Assembly (NCBI GenBank): GCA_964560875.1
Contig: CAZLMW010000077.1
Location: forward strand, 1-38,544
From: CAZLMW01 sp964560875
GTDB lineage: Bacteria; Myxococcota_A; UBA9042
Reading direction: 5' to 3'
DNA: 38,544 nucleotides
Below the pieces are notes generated by a model that saw nothing but the letters and a program-made list of their open reading frames with translations, was not told the DNA's origin and made no database searches. This document shows positions 7,455-15,079 of the stretch, one piece after another. Position 1 is the first letter of the stretch, and every line of letters begins with the position of its first letter. A program made the position numbers and the translations under genes.

Positions 7455-9209
7455 CTACGACTTGGTGAAGACGTACGACTGCGAGAAGCTCTGCGGCGAG
7501 CTCAGCAACGGCAGGCCGCGAACACGAGCGAACTTCTTCTTGATGCAGCTGGCGAATTCACCGCTTGCGCCGATGACGTTGACGCGCGTGATGGTGCCGG
7601 CTGTACCGACCGTGAACTGCACTTTGACCTTGCCGGACAGGCTCGGGTTGTTGCGCAGCGCAGCCTCGTAGCAGCGACGGATCGCCGAGTTCTTGCGACG
7701 GATAACGCGGGAGACGCCGGACTTGCCCTGGCCGCTGCCGCCGAGCGAACCGGCAGACAGGCTGATCTTGACGCGTTTTTCGCGCTTCTTTGCCTTGACC
7801 TTGGTGTCGGCAGAGCTGCGCTTGCCAAAGCCTTTGCGACCGCCGGCGACCTTTTCGATGGTGCCGCCACCGCCGCCACCGCCTGCGAGCTTCAGCCCAC
7901 CCCCGGGGCCGCCATCGGCTTCGTCGCCGCCGCCGCCAAACGTCTTGGCGACAACAGTTCCTTCGCCTTCGCCACCGGCCGCAAAGAGCTTGGAAGCCAT
8001 ACCAGACTTATCCATGAACGCGCCGGCGATCGTGCGCTTGGACACGACCTTGCGCGCGTTGCGCTTGCGCTCCTCGGGATCGACCTGCTTTTCAGCGGTC
8101 TGCTGGGGCTTTTCCTTCTTCTTCTTAACCTCTTTCTTGATTTCCTTCTGCTCTTCCTTCTTGGCCTGCTCGGACTTGATGTCCACCGTTTCCTTCTCGG
8201 GCTCCGGCTCTTCCTTCTCTTCGATCAGGACTTCGTAGGTGTCGTGCGACAGGAATTCTTCGAGATGCTGTTTCTTGAGGTACTTGCCGGTCGTGCTCTG
8301 GAAGATTACGGCCTGCGCGACGATCGAACCGATCAGCAGGACAGACACCAGAAACGAGATGCTCCACACCGGGTCGTTCATCAGCGGCGCTGCGATCTGG
8401 CCAAACAGCGTGGCGCGCGGCATCTGGGGCACAGTCACCGTGCGGCGAATGACCTGGAAGAGCAGCGTGTACGGCCCGAGCGAGACACGGCCACGGCTCT
8501 TCAGCCCGACGCTCAGCTCGACGCCGTCCGCGCCGCGCTTGGCGATCCCTTTGCGGACCGCCTCTTCTTCGTTGATCGGCGCGCCGTCGCTGGCGAGACG
8601 CAGGCCGCTCTTGTTGGGCAGCTTCACGCGGACGCGAGCGTCTTTGCCAATGTCGAAGGTCGCCGAGGGACCCTTGTAGTCTTCGGCGTCCAAGACGAGC
8701 GTGTCGTTCTTGCCCGCGCCGATCGTGACCGTCTCGCCGAGGTGGTAGATGCGATCGCTGAGCAGCCGCGACTCGTGAACCAGGCCGATGCGAAGCACGG
8801 TCTCTTCGTGGGTGACCGTGGGAACCGCGTCGCCGCGCACGAACTGGAACATCAAGATGATGTCGCCGATGGCCATCGAGCCACCGGTGTAGCCCTCGAT
8901 CGGCACGCACCGCTTGCCGCGAACCTTGACCACGTCCTGGGCTCGAATGCCGTCGCCGCCCGCGCCCCCGCGCAGGTTCATCTGCACGTTGGGATCTTCG
9001 GGCAACACCAGGTGGTAGGTGTTTTGGTGCAGCACCGCGAGCATCATGTGCTCGGGGAACCTCGGATGGTCTTTGGCGCTGATTTGCACCGACGCGTCTG
9101 CGCGTGTGCCGACTGAAACAGCGGCGCGACGATCCATGACCCGTTCGGCCAGGATCTGTCCGTTGTATACAACGCCGAGGCGCAGCACGCGGTGTGTATC
9201 ACCCGCCAT
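7455..9209 (-). CDS. FHA-like / AgmX-PglI-tail membrane protein, paralog 1
   Basis: Single-span inner-membrane protein of 584 residues. The cytoplasmic part holds two copies of an FHA-like unit: residues about 8-125 (LRLGVVYNGQIL to MFQFVR) and 137-255 (LRIGLVHESRLL to LFQVIR). A membrane helix follows at about 282-303. The periplasmic part has an E/P/K-rich linker (325-390), a Gly-rich segment (410-460) and a C-terminal AgmX/PglI-like domain (about 500-584) with Cys513 (IRRCYEAALR) and Cys555 (ASCIKKKF). This tail is typical of myxobacterial proteins, including the Glt/Agl gliding and sporulation machinery, where it acts like a TonB periplasmic end. No ExbB/ExbD-like motor gene is nearby. 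The ATG at 9209 has GGAG about 5 bases upstream and matches the paralog's N-terminus; an extra upstream start at 9230 does not. Confidence 0.85.
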   Translation of the reverse strand: MAGDTHRVLRLGVVYNGQILAERVMDRRAAVSVGTRADASVQISAKDHPRFPEHMMLAVLHQNTYHLVLPEDPNVQMNLRGGAGGDGIRAQDVVKVRGKRCVPIEGYTGGSMAIGDIILMFQFVRGDAVPTVTHEETVLRIGLVHESRLLSDRIYHLGETVTIGAGKNDTLVLDAEDYKGPSATFDIGKDARVRVKLPNKSGLRLASDGAPINEEEAVRKGIAKRGADGVELSVGLKSRGRVSLGPYTLLFQVIRRTVTVPQMPRATLFGQIAAPLMNDPVWSISFLVSVLLIGSIVAQAVIFQSTTGKYLKKQHLEEFLSHDTYEVLIEEKEEPEPEKETVDIKSEQAKKEEQKEIKKEVKKKKEKPQQTAEKQVDPEERKRNARKVVSKRTIAGAFMDKSGMASKLFAAGGEGEGTVVAKTFGGGGDEADGGPGGGLKLAGGGGGGGTIEKVAGGRKGFGKRSSADTKVKAKKREKRVKISLSAGSLGGSGQGKSGVSRVIRRKNSAIRRCYEAALRNNPSLSGKVKVQFTVGTAGTITRVNVIGASGEFASCIKKKFARVRGLPLLSSPQSFSQSYVFTKS

Positions 9210-9476
9210 GATTGCTCCGTTCACCCTCATGCCGCTTGAGCGACACGAACGTTCAGGCCCTGTGCGTCACGGTGCAGGTTCGGGGGGACGCGACAAGAGT
9301 CTCGGGGCGCGCCAACAGCGGCGTGACCCGGCTACCTAGAGTGCAGCGATTCGCCGGTGATGGGAAGATCGCGTAGGCCCTGCAATGATGAAAGACGATG
9401 AACGACGTTTCACATGGCGCACGAAATCGCGTCCTCGTTTCGTCTTTTTCGGCGTGTTTTCAGCCGGTTGATGTCC

Positions 9477-11237
9477 CTACGACTTGGTGAAAACGTAGCT
9501 CTGCGCGAAGCTCTGCGGGGTGGTCAACAGAGGCAAACCACGGATCCGCTTGAACTTCTTCTTGATGCAATTGGCAAACTCGCCAGCTGCACCGGCCACG
9601 CGAACCGACGTCACGGTGCCCGCGGTACCGACTGTGAACGACACCGTGACCTTACCGCTGAGGTTGGGGTTGCTGCGCAGCGCCGCTTCGTAGCAACGAC
9701 GCACCGACGAGTTCTTGCGGCGGATGACCTTGGCGACGTCGCCCTTGTTCGAGCCGGAGCCACCGAGCGATCCACTCGACAGCGACACCTTGATCTTCTT
9801 TTCCTTCTTCTTCGCTTTGACCTTCGTCGCGGCCTTGCTGCGCTTGAAGCCCTTGCGTTTGCCGGCTTTGACCTCCTCGATCGAGCCACCACCGCCGGCG
9901 CCCTCGAGCTTCAGACCGCCGCCAGGACCTTCGCCTGCACCGTCACCAGCGCCGCTGTCACCGCCGAACGCTTTGGCGACAACCGTGCCTTCGCCCTCGC
10001 CACCGGTCGCGAACAGCTTCGTCGCTGCGCCGCCCTGCATGAATGCACCGGCGATCGTCTTCTTGGCCACGACCTTGCGGGCGTTGCGCTTCCGCTCTTC
10101 AGGCTCGACCTGCTTGGTCGCTGTGTTCTGCGGCTTCTCGGGCGCCTTTTCGACCTTCTTGGGCTTCTCCTTCTCCGTCTCCTTGGGCTCTTCTTTGGCC
10201 TGGATCTGGGTGGTCGGCTCCTTTTCGGGCTCCGGCTCTTCGGGCTCGGGCGGCGGCTCTTCGTTTTCCTGGATCTCGATCTCGTACGTGTCGCGCGCCT
10301 GCTCTTCTTCCTTTTTGACCTTGCCCTGGTACTTGCCGGTCGTGTGCTGGTAGATGAGCGCCTGGCCGATGATGCCGAACGCGAGCAGGATCGTGATCGC
10401 GAACGAAGCCGTGTACACGACGTCGCCGAGGAAGATGCCGAGGAACTTCTGCAGCGGCGTCTTCTTCTCCATCGCAGGCACGGTCACGCGCTGGCGGACC
10501 ACCTGGAAGAGCACGGTGTAGGGACCCATAGCGGCGCGACCGCGGGTGCCCAGCGTCAGGTGACAGTGAACGTCGTTGCCTTCTTTCTTGGCCTTTCCGC
10601 GGCTGATCAGCTCGGCCAGATCGCGCGGCGCGTCGTCGCCAACAGCGGCCTTGATGTTCATGTCGGACGGCGCCTTCATGGTCACCGAGCCGTCCTTGTT
10701 GTTCGCGAAGATGACCGACGGGCCTTTGTACTCAGCCTGGTCGAGGACGACCGTGTCGGCGGTCTGACCACCGATGCTGACGGCGTTGTCATTGGGGTAG
10801 ATGCGGTCGGAGATCAGGCGCTCGTCGTACACGAGGCCGATGCGCAAAACCGTGCGCTCGTGGACAATCGACGGCTGCTGGTAGCCGCGCACGAACTGGA
10901 ACATGACGGTGACGTCACCGACGACCATCGAGCCGCCCGCGATTCCTTCAACCGGGATACAGCGCTTGCCGCGGATGTCGATCACGTTGTCGGCGTTGGA
11001 CGCGCCGCGGATGTTGATGCGCGCGTTCGGATCGGACGGAACGACCAAGTGGTAGACGTCGTTCTCGCAAAAGAGCACGTCGAGATGGTCGGGAAACTCC
11101 GGGAATTCCTTGGGTTGGAACTGCACAGTCGAGTCGGCGCGGAGGCCGACGGAGATGTCGATGCGTCGATCGACGATTTCTTCGCGGATGATTTGGCCGC
11201 GGTAGACAACGCCCAAACGAACGTTCCGGTTGCTCAT
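9477..11237 (-). CDS. FHA-like / AgmX-PglI-tail membrane protein, paralog 2
   Basis: Same architecture as the gene downstream at 7455-9209 and clearly homologous along its whole length, so the pair arose by tandem duplication. In 586 residues there are FHA-like repeats at about 6-118 (VRLGVVYRGQII to MFQFVR) and 130-248 (LRIGLVYDERLI to LFQVVR), a membrane helix at about 273-296, a P/E-rich then K-rich periplasmic linker (about 320-390), a Gly-rich stretch, and the AgmX/PglI-type tail with the two conserved cysteines in RRCYEAALR and ANCIKKKF. The last residues are nearly identical in the two paralogs (QSYVFTKS). The linker differs most, being richer in proline here. The gene has its own good promoter candidate; 267 bases separate it from paralog 1, with no clear terminator between. 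Confidence 0.86.
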   Translation of the reverse strand: MSNRNVRLGVVYRGQIIREEIVDRRIDISVGLRADSTVQFQPKEFPEFPDHLDVLFCENDVYHLVVPSDPNARINIRGASNADNVIDIRGKRCIPVEGIAGGSMVVGDVTVMFQFVRGYQQPSIVHERTVLRIGLVYDERLISDRIYPNDNAVSIGGQTADTVVLDQAEYKGPSVIFANNKDGSVTMKAPSDMNIKAAVGDDAPRDLAELISRGKAKKEGNDVHCHLTLGTRGRAAMGPYTVLFQVVRQRVTVPAMEKKTPLQKFLGIFLGDVVYTASFAITILLAFGIIGQALIYQHTTGKYQGKVKKEEEQARDTYEIEIQENEEPPPEPEEPEPEKEPTTQIQAKEEPKETEKEKPKKVEKAPEKPQNTATKQVEPEERKRNARKVVAKKTIAGAFMQGGAATKLFATGGEGEGTVVAKAFGGDSGAGDGAGEGPGGGLKLEGAGGGGSIEEVKAGKRKGFKRSKAATKVKAKKKEKKIKVSLSSGSLGGSGSNKGDVAKVIRRKNSSVRRCYEAALRSNPNLSGKVTVSFTVGTAGTVTSVRVAGAAGEFANCIKKKFKRIRGLPLLTTPQSFAQSYVFTKS

Positions 11238-11426
11238 CGTTACCCCTCGATTCGTGCCCTGCGGGCCACGTCATGACCTCTTGGAAGGTCTTCTCACAGC
11301 CGCTTGTCGCGATCGGTTGTCCGGCTCGGGGCTTCCGTGCTCGGCTTCTCCGGTTCGCTCGACGATTGGCCTCCGGGCACGCTGTTCACGCGCCCAGTCA
11401 GGATCTACGTACAGGACAGGACCGAG

Positions 11427-11454
11427 ACTATGCGATGCTTTCGGCGGGTGTCAA
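11427..11454 (-). promoter_or_regulatory. Candidate promoter of the AgmX-tail paralog pair
   Basis: Minus strand TTGACA (11454-11449, perfect -35 match), 16-base spacer, CATAGT (11432-11427). The leader to the ATG at 11237 would be about 180 bases. The divergent gap 11238-11582 (345 bases) holds this and the opposite-facing promoter at 11527-11555; nothing else was recognised in it. Confidence 0.55.
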
Positions 11455-11526
11455 CGCAATGACGGGTCTTTGTGAAGGCCGGTGATCGGCTTTTCCTCTC
11501 GCGTTTTCGCGCCGCGGCGAATGCGC

Positions 11527-11555
11527 TTGTTGTCGCGATTGTCGGCGCGTAGACT
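11527..11555 (+). promoter_or_regulatory. Candidate promoter of the lipoprotein-ribH-nusB operon
   Basis: TTGTTG (11527-11532), 17-base spacer, TAGACT (11550-11555) followed by CCGCCG. Predicted leader is about 20 bases. A perfect 10-base palindrome GGGGGCCCCC (11572-11581) sits immediately before the ATG at 11583 and contains the only purine-rich ribosome site, so pairing there could dampen initiation. Confidence 0.5.
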
Positions 11556-11582
11556 CCGCCGTCCTTCCCGTGGGGGCCCCCT

Positions 11583-13319
11583 ATGCAGGCAGTGATTTGC
11601 TGCGCCACCGGGCGCGCAAGCTTTCGTTTAAGTGCGCCGATCGGTCGCCCTGTGGTGGCGACCGCGCTCCTCGCCGCGGCGCTGGCAATGGGCTGCAGCG
11701 ACGATGGTGGCGATGACGACGGCAAAAAGGTCGCGACGGTGCCGTGGTTGGCCCAAAACGACCTCGATGAGAAGGCTTGGAAGACCGAGCTGGGCGCCGA
11801 TGACGCCCTCGCCGCCGAGGCGAAGAAAGTCACCGCGCCGTTCTTGGCTGCCGGGGATATCGAGGACACCGCGGGCGCCAAGATCGTCTGGGCCGAGTTC
11901 GCCAAGAGCGCCATCACGGACCGCAAGGAAGTCAAAGTCGTCTTCAAGTCGTGCGACAAGGACGCCAACTGCACCGTGGGCTCGGGTTCGTACACGGCCA
12001 CGGGCGCCTCACTGGTCGCCTCGGACGGCTCGGCGGTGACGTCGCTGCCCATCGGTGTGCCATCGCTGGCCAAGCGCCTCAAGACGAGCAACTTGGATGC
12101 GGGCACGGTCATCGCGACTGGGCTCAACCGCAACGGGGTCGTCGAGCCGAAGTTGGCGAAGTTTCAGCTGGACGCGAGCACGTGGGGCAAACGCCGAATG
12201 CTGATCATCAACCGTTTCGGCGAGCAGATGGGTGTGCCGCTGACCGACCTTCTTGCCGCTGCGAACAAGACCGGACTGTTCACCGAGATCATCCACCTGC
12301 AATACGCACGCCGGCGGGATATCGACGCGATGTTGCCGCAGATGACGCCGCTCGATGTTGTCGTGTGGGTCGGAGCTGGCGTCGTCAAGCCGTTTGGGAA
12401 CAAGCCCTACCGGAGCGTGGGGATGACGCTGAGCCGCGGAATCGTCGGCGACGTGCTCTACCACCATCAGCACCTGGGCAAGATCCTCGACCAGCCACCT
12501 CTTGGTGGCCCCGGACTCGTGCTTCTCGCTGGCAGCAATTCGCTCACCGCAAACCTCGCCCACAACGATGTGCTCGGCAACCAACTCAACCTCTCGCCGG
12601 CCCGTCCCGTGGTCGGAATCGAGGGCGAGGTCACCGTCGCCGAGGCAGAAGCTGGGGCGATCGCGATGCTCAACGCGCTGGCTGTCGGGGACACGCTCGA
12701 CAAGGCCATGAAGGCCGCGGAAGGCAAGCTCGACGGCGCCCTGATGCGCACACCAATGCTCGAAGAGACGACCGAGAAGTGGAAACTCGCGCCCAGCGCC
12801 GCCAAGTTCTGGGACAAGGCGCCGTCTTCCGCGAAGCTCGAGATGTATGTGAAGGTCGACCCGGCCTGTGCCGACATTTCCGGCGCGGGCGGGAGTTGCG
12901 ACGAAGCAACGTTCAAGAAGGGCGTCGCGATTCCGCCCGCTAAAGTGACGCCGATCCTGGACACCAAGTTCGTTTGTGAGCTCAAGTTCACTGGACCCTA
13001 CTTCGAATGCACGGTGCTCAACCCGACCATCAAGGCCGATTTCTCGCTCAAAGGCGCGCTGGTCGGCCGCAACGTCGGGGAGTCGGTGTTCCTCTTCGCG
13101 CAGGGGCAGTCCGATGGCAAGGTGCGTGATATGACGGTCATCGGGGCCGGCGAGATCAAGAAGGTCGACGCGGGTGGCGGCACAACCGTCATTTCGTTTA
13201 GCGGTCCGGCAGCGGCGAGTACGTTCATCAACCAGGACGGGCAATGCTGCATCGCGAAGGCGCCGCTCTTGTCGGGACACTCATCCAACCTGCTGAGCAA
13301 GCTCACCATCAAGCCCTGA
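11583..13319 (+). CDS. Lipoprotein with a possible inactive CHAT/caspase-like core
   Basis: No family can be named with certainty. The 578-residue protein has a lipoprotein signal ending AMGC (Cys38) and an Asp/Gly-rich spacer. The middle (about 203-380) has the order of elements seen in CHAT peptidases: a strand RRMLIINRFG, a strand ending DVVVWVGAGV (258-267) where CHAT proteins have a Gly-His-Gly, a strand LVLLAGSNS (312-320) where they have the catalytic Cys, and a final VVGIEGEVTVAEAEAG with a helix like the CHAT C-terminus. Both catalytic positions appear replaced, so if the fold is right the protein is a pseudoenzyme. The C-terminal third has several Cys (PACADISGAGGSCDEA) and looks beta-rich. 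It is first in a plus-strand operon, 21 bases before ribH. Confidence 0.72.
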   Translation: MQAVICCATGRASFRLSAPIGRPVVATALLAAALAMGCSDDGGDDDGKKVATVPWLAQNDLDEKAWKTELGADDALAAEAKKVTAPFLAAGDIEDTAGAKIVWAEFAKSAITDRKEVKVVFKSCDKDANCTVGSGSYTATGASLVASDGSAVTSLPIGVPSLAKRLKTSNLDAGTVIATGLNRNGVVEPKLAKFQLDASTWGKRRMLIINRFGEQMGVPLTDLLAAANKTGLFTEIIHLQYARRRDIDAMLPQMTPLDVVVWVGAGVVKPFGNKPYRSVGMTLSRGIVGDVLYHHQHLGKILDQPPLGGPGLVLLAGSNSLTANLAHNDVLGNQLNLSPARPVVGIEGEVTVAEAEAGAIAMLNALAVGDTLDKAMKAAEGKLDGALMRTPMLEETTEKWKLAPSAAKFWDKAPSSAKLEMYVKVDPACADISGAGGSCDEATFKKGVAIPPAKVTPILDTKFVCELKFTGPYFECTVLNPTIKADFSLKGALVGRNVGESVFLFAQGQSDGKVRDMTVIGAGEIKKVDAGGGTTVISFSGPAAASTFINQDGQCCIAKAPLLSGHSSNLLSKLTIKP

Positions 13320-13340
13320 CCCGGGCACGAGGACAACCAG

Positions 13341-13814
13341 ATGGCGCAATTTGATGGCACCTTGATCGGCACAGGTATGCGCTTTGGCGTGGTCGCGGCG
13401 CGGTTCAACGGCTTTATCGTCGAGCGGCTCGTGGACGGAGCGACCGACGCGCTCGTTCGCAGCGGTGTGGATGCTGACGCCGTGGATGTGGCCCGCGTGC
13501 CGGGAGCGTTCGAGATCCCCATGGCGGCGCGCGCGATGGCCGAGTCGGGCAAGTACGACGCGATCCTGTGTCTCGGCTGCGTGATCCGCGGCGCGACGGC
13601 GCACTTCGACTACGTGTGCAACGAAGCTGCCAAGGGTGTGTCGCGCGTTTCGGAGGCGAGCGGAATTCCGGCGATTTTCGGCGTGCTGACGACCGACACG
13701 ATCGAGCAGGCAATCGAGCGGGCGGGCACCAAAGCCGGCAACAAGGGCGCCGAGTCCGCGCACGCCGCGATCGAGATGGTCGACCTGTTGCGCAAGCTGC
13801 GTGCCGGTAACTGA
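13341..13814 (+). CDS. ribH: 6,7-dimethyl-8-ribityllumazine synthase
   Basis: Condenses 5-amino-6-ribitylaminouracil with dihydroxybutanone phosphate, the penultimate step of riboflavin synthesis, and usually assembles as a cytoplasmic pentamer or capsid. The 157 residues are typical in length. Visible motifs are ARFN (20-23), VPGAFEIP (53-60), GCVIRGATAHFDYV with catalytic His88, and GIPAIFGVLTTD. A GAGG ribosome site lies 8 bases before the ATG. It precedes nusB by 18 bases, a very common bacterial pairing. Other rib genes are not in the window. Confidence 0.96.
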   Translation: MAQFDGTLIGTGMRFGVVAARFNGFIVERLVDGATDALVRSGVDADAVDVARVPGAFEIPMAARAMAESGKYDAILCLGCVIRGATAHFDYVCNEAAKGVSRVSEASGIPAIFGVLTTDTIEQAIERAGTKAGNKGAESAHAAIEMVDLLRKLRAGN

Positions 13815-13832
13815 GCGGACGGGGAAACAACC

Positions 13833-14321
13833 ATGGGGGCCAGGCGCCGAGCGCGCGAATGTGCGCTGCAGATCCTGTTCGGGCTGGATTGGACCGGCGG
13901 CGACATCGACGACGCCGTCGAGCATTTTTGGTCGCGGTTTGCCGGGGAGCGTCCGGCGGCGTACGAAGATATTCGCCTGAGGTCGACCCAGATGGTGCGC
14001 GGCGTCATAGCCCAGCGCGACAAGATCGATGACTCGCTGCAGTCCTGTTCGCACAACTGGAAACTCGACCGGATGAGCGTCGTGGACCGCAACCTGCTGC
14101 GGCTCGGCGCGTTCGAGTTGCTGATGAGGGAGCCCCGGCCGCCTCGCAATGTCGTGCTGAACGAAGCGGTCGAGATCGCCAAGAAGTTCGGCTCAGCGGA
14201 GAGCAGCGCTTTTGTTAACGGTGTGCTCCACCAGCTGGCCGAAGCGCACGGGGTCAAGGGCGTGGACGATCGCAAGAAGGGAAGACGGCGTCGTAGCGGC
14301 ACCGGAGGGTCAGAGGCGTGA
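13833..14321 (+). CDS. nusB: Transcription antitermination factor NusB
   Basis: NusB binds boxA RNA with NusE (S10) and supports rRNA transcription antitermination. The 162-residue product starts with the standard RRRARECALQILFGLDW helix and carries the later SHNWKLDRMSVVDRNLLRLGAFELL segment and NEAVEIAKKFGSAESSAFVNGVL, all characteristic of the family. The tail after about residue 145 is a short basic extension (KKGRRRRSG). GGGGA sits 7 bases before the ATG. Its stop overlaps the next gene's GTG start as GTGA, indicating translational coupling. Confidence 0.96.
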   Translation: MGARRRARECALQILFGLDWTGGDIDDAVEHFWSRFAGERPAAYEDIRLRSTQMVRGVIAQRDKIDDSLQSCSHNWKLDRMSVVDRNLLRLGAFELLMREPRPPRNVVLNEAVEIAKKFGSAESSAFVNGVLHQLAEAHGVKGVDDRKKGRRRRSGTGGSEA

Positions 14322-15079
14322 GGATCCGATTCGCGGCCCCATCGCTGCGGTCCCTGGACCGGGAGGAGGGCGGGACCCTCGTGATCTGCGCGTTCGATGA
14401 CGAGCGCCCGCTGCGAGGCGTTGCGGGACGCGTCGACTGGCGGTTGTGCGGCAAGCTGTCCGCGATGCTCCTCGACGGCGCGCTGGGATCGCGATTCGGC
14501 GACGCGCTCTTGATGCCGATCGGGGCCCGACTGCCGTTTTCGCGCCTGATGTTCGTGGCCCTGGGCAGCCGCGACGAATTCGACAACGAACACTACGGTG
14601 AGGCCTGCCACATCATCGCGTGGAAGCTCGCGCGCATGGGCGAGACCGATTTCGCGATGACCCTGCCCGCGCGGGTCGGCCGAGAGGTCGGGTTGCGCGA
14701 TGCGGTCTGGGGCTGGCGACGCGGGTTGATCCGGTCCTTCGATAGCGCTGGCCTACACGCGCTCAACGTCTGCATCGTGGCGGACCGGGCCAGTGCGACC
14801 GACCTCCATGCCCCCTTTGTCGCGATCGCCGACGAGGTCAACGACGCCCTGCGCCGCGAAGCCGAAGAACGCGCGATCGCCAATGCGCCACCCATGCCCC
14901 ACGGGCAGGTTCAGCGCGGAACGCAGCCGGTGGTCGAGCAACCGCGCGCGATGATTCCGGCGCCGGATTCTCCGGTTCGCAGCGGCGGTCGACGCGGATG
15001 GCCGACGGGTGTGATGAAGATCGGGCCGGCGACGGCTACGGACGGGCAGCCAGCTTCACGCGAGACGGATCGGCACTGA
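14318..15079 (+). CDS. Stand-alone M17 (leucyl aminopeptidase) N-terminal-type domain protein
   Basis: 253 residues. Residues about 5-160 resemble the non-catalytic N-terminal domain of M17 leucyl aminopeptidases (RGVAGRVDWRLCGKLS; DALLMPIGARLPFSRLMFVALGSRDEF; then a helix with a Gly-Leu-x-x-Ala segment). The metal-binding catalytic domain (its NTDAEGRL-type motif) is missing. It therefore cannot be a peptidase; this domain alone has a macro-like fold and could bind nucleotides or nucleic acid, as M17 proteins such as PepA do (inference). The last ~80 residues are Pro/Arg/Gly-rich and probably disordered. The GTG start overlaps the nusB stop, so its level is tied to NusB. Its 3' end overlaps the convergent murein endopeptidase gene by 44 bases. 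Confidence 0.75.
   Translation: MRIRFAAPSLRSLDREEGGTLVICAFDDERPLRGVAGRVDWRLCGKLSAMLLDGALGSRFGDALLMPIGARLPFSRLMFVALGSRDEFDNEHYGEACHIIAWKLARMGETDFAMTLPARVGREVGLRDAVWGWRRGLIRSFDSAGLHALNVCIVADRASATDLHAPFVAIADEVNDALRREAEERAIANAPPMPHGQVQRGTQPVVEQPRAMIPAPDSPVRSGGRRGWPTGVMKIGPATATDGQPASRETDRH

Noticed and set aside
7029..9116. Long plus-strand frames opposite the AgmX-tail genes (also 9414-11276)
   Set aside because: The Leu-rich stretches are the complement of Lys/Glu-rich linkers of the real genes. No start site or motif supports them as membrane proteins.
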